In this document: positions 40,141 to 53,670 of the stretch, piece by piece | Layout: the number at the start of each line of letters is the position of its first letter | How positions within the stretch are numbered: position 1 is the first letter of the stretch | NCBI GenBank assembly: GCA_019915015.1 | Contig: JAHBBC010000001.1 | Span: forward strand, 1,674,001 to 1,738,000 | Length of the DNA stretch: 64,000 nt | From: Auriscalpium vulgare | Taxonomy: Eukaryota; Basidiomycota; Agaricomycetes; Russulales; Auriscalpiaceae | Direction: 5' to 3' | The notes under the pieces: generated by a model | What the model was told of the DNA's origin: nothing | The model's input: only the letters and a program-made list of their open reading frames with translations | Databases searched by the model: none | Program-made: the position numbers and the translations under genes

Positions 40141-40820
40141 TCATTTCGACTTTGAAATCAGGTAGTCGATATCGCCCACACTCCGAGACAGGCTCTTCCA
40201 CTGAGCAGAAACAAAGAAAGCTCGGTGAGCACGAGTCGCGGCTTGGTGAACGCACGTACCTGTTCAACGGACAATGAGATGCCCTTCTTCCCGGGTTTTT
40301 CCTCCCCAGCATCGCCGTAGAACTCTCGTATGTCTATGAGAGTTTTGCCTGAGGAAAGAAGATGCGATTTTTTAGCACGTAGAACCTCTGCGTCTGGTCT
40401 GGTAACGGAGGATGCACCTTTGAAATCCCTAACAGTGACACGCTTTTTCTGTCCAAGCTCGATATACTTCTCCCCTTCTTGACTCGTTTTGACTGCTTCG
40501 ACACTTTCCGCGACACTTTCCGAACTCTCCAAGTCCTCCAGGCGGGGCTGCGGGCATATAAGCACTATGGTATACAGTGTGTACGGGGGAGGTGGGATCC
40601 GTACCTTCTTCGCTGCCTTCTTTGCCGGCTTAGAGGAGCCATCCCCTTTTGTTTTGCCTGCACGTTTCGGGCTGCGTGTGCCCACTTGCTTCTACAACCG
40701 TGTCAGGGAGTGGCGCGAACGACGCCGCGTTGCGCAGCACTGAAAGCCATACGTACCTTGTTCGCCAGAGGCACGTCTTCCTGCTCACCGTCCGACGCGT
40801 CTTTTCGCTTTTCGCCCATA
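40141..40820 (-). CDS. PC4/Sub1 transcriptional coactivator p15
   Basis: Four or five exons encode a protein of roughly 150 residues. The start ATG at 40820 is followed by an acidic/Lys-rich leader ([15 protein letters not shown]) and a Lys/Ser-rich linker ([20 protein letters not shown]). The C-terminal PC4 domain reads [17 protein letters not shown], then [35 protein letters not shown] and a short end [12 protein letters not shown]4/Sub1 binds single-stranded DNA and helps RNA polymerase II initiation, re-initiation and promoter clearance in the nucleus. All hallmark aromatic and basic residues of the beta-sheet are present. The gene is divergent from the TOM1 ligase gene, with 462 bp between their starts. 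It sits in the same window as RPB3 but not adjacent to it. Confidence 0.9.
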
Positions 40821-41282
40821 ATATTGTCAAAGTGGCGCGGCGAGGAGAGAGAAAATTCAGACAGCGGTGCGGAGGCAAGCGTCACGGTGTTCGCCGCGCG
40901 CACGCGTCGGCATTCTTCTGCCTCAGCGCCTGCAAATCTCCGGAGATTTTCACGACACGCAACGCATCGTCTCCGCTGCGCGGTTCATGTATATGTATGT
41001 ATTTCAAGTTCTTTTAATGGATGGCTACTAGCTAGCAGTGCCTAGTGACTAGTAGTGACTGTGCGCGCTGGTTATTGGAGTCAGGGCCGGGGTTCGGACG
41101 CGACGCGTCAAGCGCGCAGCGGAGCGTGGGAAACCCTTGCTTGTTCGGTGATTGACTAGCCCTTCGCCTCCGCGTCAGCGCCGTCTTTGTACCCCCCTCA
41201 TCTCCTCCCCTCCCGCTCCCTTCTCCCACAAACGCACTCTTAGGAGTCGGAGTGACCTTTTTCCTCGACTCCGTCGTGGAAG
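40821..41282. promoter_or_regulatory. Bidirectional promoter between PC4 and TOM1 genes
   Basis: Only 462 bp separate the two divergent start codons, so the two housekeeping genes must share or overlap their promoters. CT-rich tracts (cccccctcatctcctcccctc, about 41194-41213) precede the TOM1 start. A chance frame crosses the region on the plus strand. Confidence 0.6.
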
Positions 41283-44200
41283 ATGAAGATCCTCCATCGG
41301 TCCAAGCGGGCGTTGCCACCGGTACGTCTGAATCTCACACTGTAAGGTTCGCGGCCCTTACTGGTCTGCTGTTCTTGAAGCTACCGCAAGTGGCGGAGCT
41401 CATCAACACACTTATGAACACCCCGAACGATGATCTGCATGAAGTTCTGGGCCAAATTGACTCTTGGAAATGGCCACGATCCGACTTGAACGCATGGACC
41501 AATGTCCTGAACAAGTTCGACGCCATCCTAGAGGAGGTCATACGTGACTACGACGTCGACAAACTCCAACTCAACGTTTTCACTCCTCTCACGAAGAAGA
41601 CTGTTTGCGAGGTCTTGCGCTTCGAGCGTTTGCTGTTGGAGAACTCGACGAACAGGAAGACGTTCAGCTCATACGACGTGCGTTCACGCGACGATCTTCT
41701 GATTCGCCCATTTGACGCGCTCCCATCTTAGCGAATCAACAGCCTCTTGTCGACATCAGACCTCGATGTACTGGTGCTCGCTCTCAACCTCTTGCTGCGC
41801 CCTGCCCAGCAATACTCCGCCCAGCCTGCCGTCTCACGCGCATTGAATATCTCCACGCCTCGTCTCCAGTCTCTCGCTAAACGCTGGAACAATCTGCGCG
41901 AATACGGCATCAGTCTCGTCGATCTTGTCACTGAACCCGGAAAGCAAGGCATTGACGCGCTTCCCGCAGAGGCGCGGGAGGTGCAGTTCAACTTTTATCA
42001 GACTGACAAGAAAGATCGTGGTAAAGATCGCCCGAAGGAAATGGAAATGGATGCGGACCCATTCCAGACGCCCTCACGACACGCGTCGACCGGGCCTACA
42101 GCGGCACCCGTGACTGCCACTTCGGGGGCCACTATGGTTCATATATCAAGGGAAACGCTAGAGTCCAGGAGCACGATGGACATTCTAGCAGACAGTACAG
42201 AAGTGCATGCTGTTCCTGATGAAGAGAGGTTTGAGCTTATGTGCCGCATCCGCACTGCTCAAATTTTGCTTCCGGGGCATGAAGAGGATCGCGAGAAGTT
42301 GGTCATCGTCCGTCTCCTCGCCACCGCGATTTTCGTCCATACGCACTCTGAGTCTCAGGCGGCGACGGCTCTCTTCCTCTACGAGCCAGATCTCATCCAG
42401 CATGTCGCCGAGCTCTTGTCCCTCGACAAGGGTGTCCCAGTCATTATCCAGACTGCGGCTATCGCTACCTTGGACGCCATGGCGAGGTATCGCACCAAGG
42501 TGCAAGATGTCCTGTCTTCGGTCAACGCAGGTGTCAACCACGGTACCCTGATGGCGTTGCTCCGCAAGACTGTTGCAGATGTCGCCACTCCAGAGTCGAC
42601 TCTGCCGCATTCGTTTATAGAGGCGCTTTTGTCCTTCGTGACATTCCTTGCATCACACGCCGCTGGTGGGACCATGGTCGTTGGAGCAGGGCTTGTGCCG
42701 CTACTCATCCAGATCATTGAGAACAAGTTGCCTCAGCGGCTTCCCGTTCTGTCGAAGACTATGCAGCTGGTGGACAACGTCCTATACAGCTTCGCAAATG
42801 CATTCCAGCTGTTCTGCAACAATCGCGGCGTGGATGTTCTAGTCGAGCGAATTGCGGTACGGGTTTCATCACTAGCGCGTATCTCGAAGGATCCTAATCG
42901 CATGGATTCTAGTACGAAGTCGACTACGATATCGAGACACTTGGCGGTCAAGAATGCCCAAAAGAAATGCCTCGATCTTATGGTACGTTTGTTTCGCTCG
43001 CCTTGTGAACTTGATATATTGATCACCCTGTTCAGGTCAACTACCAGTAGTGCGCGCGGCCGCATTAAAGCACATCTTACGTTCAATGCATCGCATGATG
43101 CAGTCATCTGGGACTGCTGAGGGTCTCCGCGGTCTCATTGACTCGTCGCTTTTGAAATCGATCAAGAAGATTATCGAGCATCGAAGTCTTTTTGGCCCGA
43201 ACGTCTTACCCATTGGTGCATACTTTCCTTTCCAATGTTGGTTACCGCTGTCTTAATCTCGATTCAGCAATTAACATCCTCGCGACGTTCGTACACAATG
43301 AGCCGACTTCGTTGACCGTCATACAGGAGGCCAAGGTCCCTGAAGCTTTCTATAGAGCAATTGAGTTCGGCTTGGAGCCTGTCATCGAGGTGCGCGCAAT
43401 TTTTTCATTGCTTAAGTTTCATGTTAACGCATAACCATAGGTAACACAATCGATCCCAAACGCCATTGGCGCGCTCTGCCTGAATCAAGCTGGGCAGGAT
43501 CAGCTCGCCGCACGGCCGACAATCATTCCTGGCTTCTTCTCCATCTTTACGTCTGAGCGCCACCAACGGGTGCTCCAAGACAAAGAGAACGCAGTGATGA
43601 TTGGGACATCTGTGGACGAGCTCATCCGTCATCACCCCTCTTTGAAGCCAGCCGTGTTCGAAGCCATCAAGTCGACTTTGAGCAAGATCGAGGATTTGGG
43701 CAACGCTTACGTGCCTCCGGACAACATCAAGCCATGGTACGCGCTGGTCCCTTCTCCACCACCTCAGGCGGCTACCTCCGATGCCGACGTTGTGATGGCG
43801 CCGGCTCAAGAAGAAGCGAGCATTACTCCGCCGAGCAGCAATCCTCCAGTTGCCTCGTCTGCAGCTGAGGCAACCGAAGAAAACACGGGCAAGTCACACG
43901 AGAACCTAATCATCTCTTACATTGACGTGCTTTGCCGGGTAAGACTTTGAAATCTCGTGTCTCTGCTCATACCGCTTATCTTGGTCGAACAGTTCCTCGA
44001 AGGGCTTTTCCAGCATGCTCCGCACTGCAACGAGTTCATGACGTCTTATGACGGGCTCGAGTCTTTGGGTCGCCTAACCGCGTTGCCTTGCATCCCATAT
44101 GACTTCGGCGGCAGCGTTGCGTCGGATTCCATGACACAAGTTATCCGCACCATGTTTGATTCTTCTCCGAATGTGGCCATGGTTTCTCTGGCTGGATTCG

Positions 44201-47200
44201 TGAAGAAGTCACTGGAGGAGACGAAGGACTTCTGGAGTGACTTAGGCAAGGATTCAAAGCTCGTCGGTCTACTCGACCTTGCAGGTGTGCAGCCTCCTTC
44301 ATCGTTTTGTCTCGTCGGAATTGAAGTCGTTCTAGCTCATTCAGAAGCACTCGCCAATCAAACCTTCCGCAAGCTTGTCACGCTGCATCTACGAGTCATC
44401 CTGCTCTCGGACATCTATGCGACTGCCGGCTTCGCTCATGGTCGGTCGACCAGTGGGCTGCTCCAGACCCTTATGGGTCGGGGTGCGCCGGAGATCATAC
44501 CCGACCTCGGGGCCATTCATCAGGCTTGTATCTGGGAGAGCGTCTTATTGAAGAAGGCCTTGCCATCCAAAGCGGGGGATGCGTCCAACGATGATGCAAC
44601 GCCCGCATCATTGTCGCCGAGGCAGTCCTCGGCCCCACTCCCAGATGCGCCCACGATTACCAACGGCCCAGAACCTGACTCCGTCTCCCCCACCCCTACC
44701 GCGCTTGTGAAGTCGGAGGGCACAGTAGAAGATAGCACAAGGGAGGGAAATGCGAAGGCATTGAAACATCTCGCAAGCCAGATTCCTGGCGCCTTGTCTC
44801 CGTTTTTCCAAGGTTCGTTACAAACTCCATTTCCGAACGCGGGACAGCCGGGACTCACTCTTTTCGACAGCGATTGTGAAGCTCTTCACCACTCGTCGGA
44901 ACCCGGATGCTGTCCAGAGACAGCACATTGTGGACTCGGCTTCCGTTGTGGCTGACGTTTTGATGAAGCACTTCGAGCCTATTGCTACTGGTGAGTAGCT
45001 TGCATTTCTTTCGCCAAGCTTGCTCACACTCGAGCTGGGTTTCTAGATGATGGTCTTTCTTCGCTGTCGTATTATACGGCATTGTTCGGCTTGATCACGA
45101 CGTTGATGGTTGACGGTATGTCGTAAATGTCTCAAGTTCGGACTAGACTTACACAGTACTGCGTCTAGAACGCACTGCTCAGAACACGGTCCACACGGTC
45201 CTCTTGGATGCCTTCTACCGCAAGGGAGGGGTCACATCGATCGTAGACGTCTGTTGTCGGTTCGCTGCGATGATCGCCGATGTCGTCGTAGAAAGAAAGG
45301 AGGCCGTGGAACTGGCGCCGACCAGCCAGCTACTGGGACATGCGTTCAGCATGTTGAAAGTCGCAACGCATCTTCTTTTCTCCCTCGTTTCCTCTAAGCC
45401 GATTTTCGAATCAGGTCAAACGGTGCTCCTGCTGACACGGGACAAGAAGGATGGAGAAATCGGCTACTTCGAGCCTCACAACTTCTTAGTCAAGCTTCGA
45501 CTCGCTGTCTTCCCGCTAGCGCGCGACTTGTGGCAGGCACGCTGGCTCCACCAAGCTCCACACAGCTTGGTTCGACCTATGGCTCAGATGGTCTTCGAGG
45601 TCTTCAACGCGGAGGGTGAGGAGGGTCAAAGCGAGGTCCCGCAACTTGCTGGTGCCGCATCACTCGCCGTCGGGGTACCATCATTCTTCCGGTCGACTGT
45701 GCCCGACGAGAATCGCATCCACCAGTTGACGGAGATGGGGTTCTCTCGCTCTGCTGCAGAGCGTGCTCTCACTCGCACCCACAACAACATCGCGGCAGCG
45801 ACGGAGCTGTTGCTGTCGTCCCCCTTTCGTTTCCAGGCGGATCCTGAACCCGCTGCGCCTGTCGAAGAGCCGATTACAGAAGATCATGCAATGGACGAAG
45901 ATCCCCCACCGCCCGAGCCAGGCACTGAAGAGGCCGAGACTGGAAATCCGGAGCTTTCTGACACGCCTGCGGAGGAGCAGCCTGTGCCAGCCGAGGATGC
46001 TAGCACTGCTGAAGAGGCGAAGCCGTTGGGCAAACTGTCCGAGGAGTGGCGGACGGAGCTGAATGAACAACGCGATGTCTTGAAACCCACTTTGGGAACG
46101 CATGCCCTCAGGATCATCGACGATGCGCCTGCTCTGTTGTTCGACTTGCGCAAGTTCTTTATCGGACCCCCCGGCGGTTTCCAGCAAGCGTTCATACCTG
46201 CATTGATGAAGGATATCAAGGACTGGTCCCCGCAAGCCCACGATTTGAAGGAGGTGCAAGTCGCCCACCGCTGCCGCCTACTCGCTCTCCTTCTGAATGA
46301 GCAACCCGCGTCGTTTACGGCTGCCGCTGCAGGTGAAGAGAAGGAGTTTATGGATCTATTACTCGCACTTCTTCTCGCCAATCCAGTCGTCGTCGACGAG
46401 GCAGCCCAACAGCTCACAATCCCTGGGTGGCTTGCCTCCGTGTTGCTCGTGGCAGAGGCACTCCTCACTCTCGGAGAGGACCCGCGACTGATCACTTTAC
46501 CGAAGGAAGATGAAGCCATAGTGAAGCCCGACCTCTTGACGGGTCCATCATATGCGGAAGGGCGGTCACTACTATTTGACTACACCCTCCGGCTGCTGAG
46601 TTTGCCACATCTGCCTCGAGATGAGCTTCTGGCGTGCCTGCGGATCCTGGTCTTGCTCACCCGTGATCACAATATGGCCCTTCAATTTGCCAAGAAGGAT
46701 GGCGTGTCTCTTCTCTTCAATTGCCTGAAGTCATCGACAGGTGGTGTTGCGGGAAGCCAGTCGTACATCAGCATCATTCTACGTCACATCGCAGAGGATC
46801 CCTCCACGGTCCGCTCTATCATGCGTCAAGAAATTCAGCGATTCTTCTCCCACCCACGCACTAGGATGGTCGATGCGACGACTTATGCTCGTGCCTGCAG
46901 CGCAATGGCATTGCGTGATCCAGGTGCCTTCGTCGAGATCACAGCTTCCATCGCACAGCTTGAACGTCCATATCCAAGCCAGCGACACATCTTGATGAAG
47001 AACGCGTCTCCCGCTGAAGACGAGCCGGCGGTTGTAATGGAACCGAAAGGCAACGAAGGCGTAGCGCCCATGCAGGTCGACTCTATCAACGCGGGGCCTA
47101 CGGTGTCGTCACCTCCCGAACACTTGGAGAGTGCCATCCACTTCTTGCTCGCTGAGCTGATGAAGAGTGTGAAGTCGCGTTCGTCGGAGTCAGGACCTAC

Positions 47201-50200
47201 GCCGTCGGATGCTGCGGGTGATCCCTCAACCAAAGAAGATGCGCCGCAACCATCATCCACGGAAATGCAAGCTGACGGCGACTCGGAGCTCAGCTCGTCT
47301 GACCTCTACTACTGTGGCTTCCTGATGCAATCCTTGGCGGAACTCATGTTTTCATATGATGCATGCAAGATCGCGTTCTCGTCGTACTCGACGAAGAAGC
47401 GTGTTCCTACCACGCCCAAGGAGGGATTGAACAAGTACCGGACTGCCACGATTCAATTCTTCCTGTCAGACCTGATCACTTTCGGCCCAATCAACGCGAT
47501 GGGAGGACTTGACGCTCAGAAGCGCATTACTCTCTGTAATTGGGCAATGTCCGTGATCGTCGCTCTCTGCGTCGACACCGCATCGAGCAGTGACTTGAAG
47601 GACATCTCTCCGGAACTGCTTTCAGCGAGGAAGTTTGTGCTGGAGGCGGTTAGTCGGGCTATCAAAGATGCCTCTCCGCATGAATCGTCAGACTCACGCT
47701 ATGGACGCCTCATGGCGTTGGCGGATCTTTGCTACAGGCTCTTGACTGTGCGGGTCAACTCTAGTGCTCGGAAGCCTGTCGAAGAAACACCTACTCATAT
47801 CGCGAAAGTCATGCTGGAGAAGAACTTTGTTGCGACGTTGACAAACGCTCTTGCGGAGGTTGATCTCAATTTCCCAAACGTTCGTGGTCTGGTTGCTGCT
47901 ATTTTGAAGCCCTTGGAGCTGCTGTGCGTATCTTCCATCGTGTCGTTTCGCTTCTCAGAATAACTCTCTCTGTAGTTCCAAAGTCGCGATCAAGATGAGC
48001 CGGGCGTCTGAGAAGAACAAGTCTGCCGACTCGACTAAAGACGAGCTTGAAGCCGGTCTTTCCGACGATGAGGAACAGGAGAGTGTGGACGCTTCCAATC
48101 GCGAGGAGACGCCTGACCTTTACCGCAACTCCTCACTTGGAATGTATGTTTTCCCTACGCGAATATCTGTAAAATTGCTCACAAGCCTTCCTTCTTTCGA
48201 TGTACTAGGTTTGGCGGAGTAAGTGTCCTAGAATATGATTCAAAGATCCACACGCTCACAATCTGCAGGAGATGGAAGATCAATTTTCCCCGGAAGATGA
48301 GATGGACGACGACCAAGGTGACGAAGACGAAGACGTCGAAATGGACTTCGGCGAGGATGCCGGCAGTGAAGACACCTCGGGTACAGACGAAGACGACGAC
48401 GACGACGACGACAACCTCGGGAATGATACCGGGGAATCGGAGGAAGCTTGGCAAGAGGACGAGGACGAGGACGAAGAAGACTTGGTCGAGGACCAGGGTA
48501 TCCATGAACAGAACGTTGACGAAGGCGATGACGGCGATGAAGAAGGCGCTTGGGAGGTACGGCTATCCTCTCTATGCTGAACTTCTGTTTCAACTTTCTG
48601 CTAGGACGTTGATGTTGCCGATGTCATCCCTCAACTGGGCGAGGACGAAGCCGATGACGACGACTTGGCAGGTAAGTACACGGCTTATTTTCGTATCGTC
48701 TCCTCATGGTCGCGCAGGAGAAATTCCAATCTATCATCACGATCACGAGGTCGAAGATGAAGAGGGTGATTTGGGGTCGGACGAAGAGTGAGTTTCCCAT
48801 CCTGTCACTGGCAGTTTGTTAATCCAGACGCCCTATTGCTGTAGTATGGGTGGCGAACTTGGTTTTGATCCACACGAAGGCGCTCCCGCTCTCGACATGT
48901 TGGGTTTCAACGGAACCATCGCCGACGGCATCCCGGGGATGCTCGATCCTCACACAGCCAACATGCTCATTGCTGGAGGTATCGGCACACGAACCAGGCG
49001 TGTCGACCGTAAGTACCACAGCAATACATTGTATCGGGTTGTCGTCTGACGTGTTGTGCGATTTTTTTAGTGGGCAGCAGCGAGGACATGGAAATCTTTG
49101 GTCGTGGGCGACTCGGTGCCGCTACCCCCGCGGATGCGATCACCCATCCTCTTCTGCTCGAGTCCTCTGCGATTTCAGGGCACGCCTCGTTAGGTCAAGG
49201 CAGAGGAGTGCGCCGGGCAGCACGCGGTGTGGGCGGCGACAGCCAGGATCTGCTCCAGGCTATTGAAGATCTCATTGGTGGGGGCGCCGTCCAACTATTC
49301 CAGCACATCATCAATCGGCGTGGAGGAGGGCCATCGGAAACCATCCGCCTTGACGTTCCTCCGGGTGCTTTAGTCAACCTCGACCGCTCCCTCATCCATC
49401 GACGTGGACCCGTCAGCGCGTCGCTGCGAATCGAACGGGCGCCCCGAACTGGCGAACTTCGTTCCGAGACACGTGACTTCGACCCACTCCTGACGCTTCA
49501 AAGGTGGAGCGAAGAGGCAAAGATATTGCATGGCAAATTTTTCGCTGATCGCTACGCCAAGATCGCCAATCACATCATCGTCTCTTTACTGCCTGATGCT
49601 GTCGTCAGAGCGAAGCGTGCGGAGGAGGCGAAAGCGATTGCCGAGAAGGCTTTAGCGGAGCGTCAAGCAGCTGACGACGAGAAGGCTTTAGCAGAGCGTG
49701 TAGCAGCTGATGACGAGAAGGCAGTAGAGGTGGCAGCCGCAAAGGAAGCAGAAGGGCGCGAGGCGGCTGGGGCCGGCTCGGATGTGACAACTTCTGCTAC
49801 TGCACCTGGGCCGACTACGTCTACGGAGGCTGGAGAAGATGCGGACGCCGAAATGCCGGATGCGGCTGCAGAAGCTTCCTCGCACCTTGAGGACCCTGCC
49901 GCTGAAGAGGTCGCCGACGTTGGCGAGTCAGAGCCAATGGACGTGCCCCAAGGCGAATCGAGCACGTCCAATGCCCCGGAGCGTGTTGTAGTTATCATCC
50001 ATGGCAGCCCTGTCGACATCACGGATACCGGAATCGATCCAACGTTCCTCGAGGCTCTTCCGGATGACATGCGCGAAGAAGTCGTCAACCAGCACATTCG
50101 CGACCAGCGGGCGGCCAGGGTTGAGCGTCCTGCCGACTCTCAGATCAGTTCAGAGTTCTTGGACGCGTTGCCCCCAGAAATTCGAGCCGAGATTCTGCAG

Positions 50201-53200
50201 CAAGAGAGGTTGGAGCAAACACGGCGTCGTGCTGAAGAGCGTGCGACGGATGGCGAACAGACTGCCCCCACGGTTCCCGCGCCATTGGAAATCGATCCCG
50301 CCAGCTTTATCGCTAGTTTGGACCCCCAGCTCCGTCAAGATGTTCTCATGGACCAGGATGAGGTCTTCATACAGTCACTTCCTTCCCACATGATTGCAGA
50401 GGCCGGCGTGTATCGGGAAAGGGCTCCAGGACGTAACGCAGCCCGCCAGGCTGGACTGGTGCGAACTCCAGCAACAGCAGTGTCCGCGACGCGCAAGCCT
50501 CCGCCTCGAGATGCTATCCAGCTCCTGGACAAAGCCGGGGTTGCTGTTCTCATGCGGCTACTGTTCTTCCCTCAAATTTCTAAGAAGAACGTGCTGTTCA
50601 AAGTCCTCGTCAATCTGTGCGAGAACTCTAAGACCAGGACGGAGCTATTCAACCTTCTGCTCAATATTTTGCAAGAAGGGACGGGGGATCTCGCCGCGAT
50701 CGACCGCAGCTTTGCGCAGATGACTTTCCGGAACACCAAAAGCTCTGCACAGCAGACTCCCCGTGCAGGCAAGCAAAGGTCTGGCTCCGATTTCTTGAGC
50801 TCCTTGCCCGTTCCACAGCTTCCCAGTGAAGTCGTACCCGATCTCATTGCTCAGCGATGCCTCGAGGCACTGTCTTTCATCGTCACTTCGAATGAAGCAT
50901 CTGCGCTGTTCTTCCTCACCGAACACGAATTGCCCGCCGCGCTTCGACGATCAACGTCTAAGAAGGGCAAAGGGAAGGAAAAGCAAGCCTCTAACCTGCA
51001 GTACCCAATCGTCCTTCTCCTCGGGCTATTGGACCGGGAGTCTCTCCTCAAAACACCGTCAATCATGGAGTTGGTCGTTAGCCTGTTAGATACGGTCACG
51101 CGCCCTCTTGCTGGGCTCAAAGATACCCAAAAGGAGTTGCCAGCGTCTCCGTCTCCAGCTGCCCTTCTCCGGCAGGCTCTCAGCCGTCAGAAGGTATCGC
51201 GGATGCCAATCAGGCAGATGCACCGGAAGCAAGTGTCGCTGCTCCCGTGACTACTCTTGTGAAAGCGGAGCAGCCCGTTGGTGGCCCTGTCGAAGAGAAG
51301 GTCCTGCTCGCCCATCCACCACAAATACCACATCCTGTTCTGCGGTTGATAGTGAACATCTTGACTGTTGGTGAATGTGGCGCAAAACCATTCCATCACA
51401 CCCTCACGCTCATTCAACATCTGTCGTACGTTCCGGATGCAAGAGAGGTCATCGCTCAGGAACTGCGCTCCAAGGCTCAAGAATTTGGTCTCAGCTTGTA
51501 TCAAGACCTCGACGACCTGGCCAACGCCCTTCAGAGCTCACAGAATGACGTGTTGACTTCCTCAGTCGCTTCCAAATTCTCTTCGCCGTCTTCCGACCAA
51601 GCCAAACTGCTCCGCGTGCTCAAGACCATCGACTACATGTATTCCCCGAAGCCGAAGACGTCGTCTGATGCGCAAGCCAGCGGAGATTCAGAGAAGATTC
51701 AAAGCATCTATGAATCTTTCCGGTTCACTCCCCTCTGGCGGCGACTCGGTGATTGTCTTTCCGTCATAGAGCAGCGACCTGAAATCGAACACATCGCCAC
51801 GGTTCTGCTCCCTTTGATTGAGTCGCTTATGGTCGTCTGCAAGTATGTTGGTGCTGCTTCTCCTGCGGCAACAACAGCGCGGGCATTGCGTGCATCTGCC
51901 TCCCCAAGGTCGCCTACTGTGCCACGCGAGTCGATGGAAGACCTGTTCGTGACCTTCACGGATGCCCATCGGAAGGTCTTGAATGTCATGGTGCGAAACA
52001 ACCCCTCATTGATGAGCGGCTCGTTCTCGCTCCTCGTGCACAACCCTCGCGTGCTCGACTTCGACAACAAGCGGAACTACTTCAGCCAACAGCTCCACCG
52101 TCGGCCGCATGCACGCGAGCACTATGGCGCTTTGCAGCTCAATGTACGGCGTCAGCGGGTGTTTGAAGACAGCTTCCATGCCATGCAGCGCAAGACAGGC
52201 GACCAGATCAAGTATGGAAAGCTCAGCGTGCGGTTCTATGACGAAGAAGGCGTGGATGCGGGAGGTGTCACTCGAGAGTGGTTCCAAATCCTGGCGCGGC
52301 AAATGTTTGATCCCAACAACGCGCTTTTCGAGCCATGCGCTGCCGATCGTCTAACCTACCAGCCGAACAAAGCATCGTGGGTCAATCCCGAGCATTTGTC
52401 ATTCTTCAAGTTCGTCGGCCGCGTCATTGGGAAGGCCATCTACGACGGCCGATTGCTGGACGCCTATTTCGCAAGGAGCTTGTATCGACAAATCCTGGGG
52501 AAACCGGTCGATTATCGTGATGTCGAATGGATCGATCCCGAGTACTACAACTCTCTTTGTTGGATATTGGAGAACGATCCTAGTCCATTAGACCTCAACT
52601 TCAGCGTCGAGGGTGATGAGGTGTGTAGTCCCCAATCAATACTCGTATTCTTTTGTTCACGCATTATCACAGTTTGGTATGACGAAGATCGTCCCGTTGA
52701 AGGAGAACGGTGCATCGATACCTGTTACTCTGGAGAACAGGCGCGAGTTCGTTCAGCTCTCGGCACAATATCGACTCTATTCTTCCATCAAAGACCAGTT
52801 GGAGCACTTACTGGCGGGCTTTTACGAAATCATCCCAAAGGATCTGGTGTCCATCGTGAGTACTTACTTGGTTACATTTATAACTATCGTCGCGGTATCT
52901 CATGAAGGATTCAGTTCAACGAGCAAGAGCTGGAGCTGCTCATCTCAGGCACTCCCGACATCGATGTCGACGAATGGCGCGCTGCAACTGAGTACAACGG
53001 TTACTCGAGCTCCGATCCCGTGATCGTATGGTGGTGGCGAGCTCTCAAGTCGTTCAACCGTGACGAGCGCGCGAAGGTTCTCAGTTTCGCTACAGGCACG
53101 TCCAGGGTGCCTCTGTCAGGTTTCGGTGACTTGCAGGGTGTTCAGGGCACGCAGCGATTCTCGATCCACCGTGCTTACGGCGACACCGACCGCTTGCCTC

Positions 53201-53372
53201 AGGCTCATACATGTGAGTATCACATCCAGCTAATGTCGGTCAAAGACGGAGCTGATCATCGTTTTCAGGCTTCAATCAAATCGATCTTCCCCAGTACTCG
53301 TCATACGAGATGTTGCGTCAACAATTGCTTCTTGCCATCAACGAAGGCGGCGAAGGCTTCGGCTTCGCATAA
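41283..53372 (+). CDS. TOM1: Giant HECT E3 ubiquitin ligase of the TOM1/HUWE1 family
   Basis: Around twenty introns interrupt a protein of roughly 3,600 residues. It should transfer ubiquitin from E2 to many substrates, with roles in mRNA export, histone and ribosomal-protein turnover in yeast. The start is [13 protein letters not shown], followed by the conserved [12 protein letters not shown] and [19 protein letters not shown] region of DUF908, then DUF913. A UBA domain lies at about 45700-45835 ([19 protein letters not shown]). A very acidic segment is at 48270-48660. Three ubiquitin-binding-type motifs ([41 protein letters not shown]) occur near 50030-50400. The HECT domain covers about the last 380 residues; its catalytic Cys is in LPQAHTCFNQIDLP and the end is EGFGFA. 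The Cys codon is split by the final intron (53213-53268). The start is supported by conservation of the first exon with fungal homologues. Confidence 0.93.
49643..49723 (+). repeat. Tandem 36-nt coding repeat inside TOM1
   Basis: The 12-residue unit [12 protein letters not shown] is followed at once by [12 protein letters not shown] and then by a partial third copy EKA. It lies in a charged, Ala-rich helical linker between the armadillo-like region and the ubiquitin-binding motifs. The copies differ at several third positions, so the duplication is not very recent. Confidence 0.8.
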
Positions 53373-53670
53373 GTGTATCTCTGCAGTAATACGAAGACAA
53401 TGTACTAGTTTCTTTCACATAGCATTCACTGTAGTCATCAATTCATTAGCATCGTTTCCATTCGAAAACCCATCGATTGTCCATTACGTCCGGTAACTAA
53501 CAATTAGTGATAACTGATCACAAGAAATGACCGATACAGGGAAGGTGTCAATGCCCAGCGAATGTAAGGAATGTTTAAGGGTTACAGGCATGGATAGAAT
53601 GTGACTCCGAGGATGGTGACAGATACAAAACCTCCAATACATATTGCGCAAACAAAATCACGAATTAGGC

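Noticed and set aside
48290..48600. Overlapping Arg/Thr-rich frames opposite the acidic segment of TOM1
   Set aside because: They are complements or shifted readings of the GA-rich acidic coding repeat; the acidic frame alone connects to flanking conserved exons.
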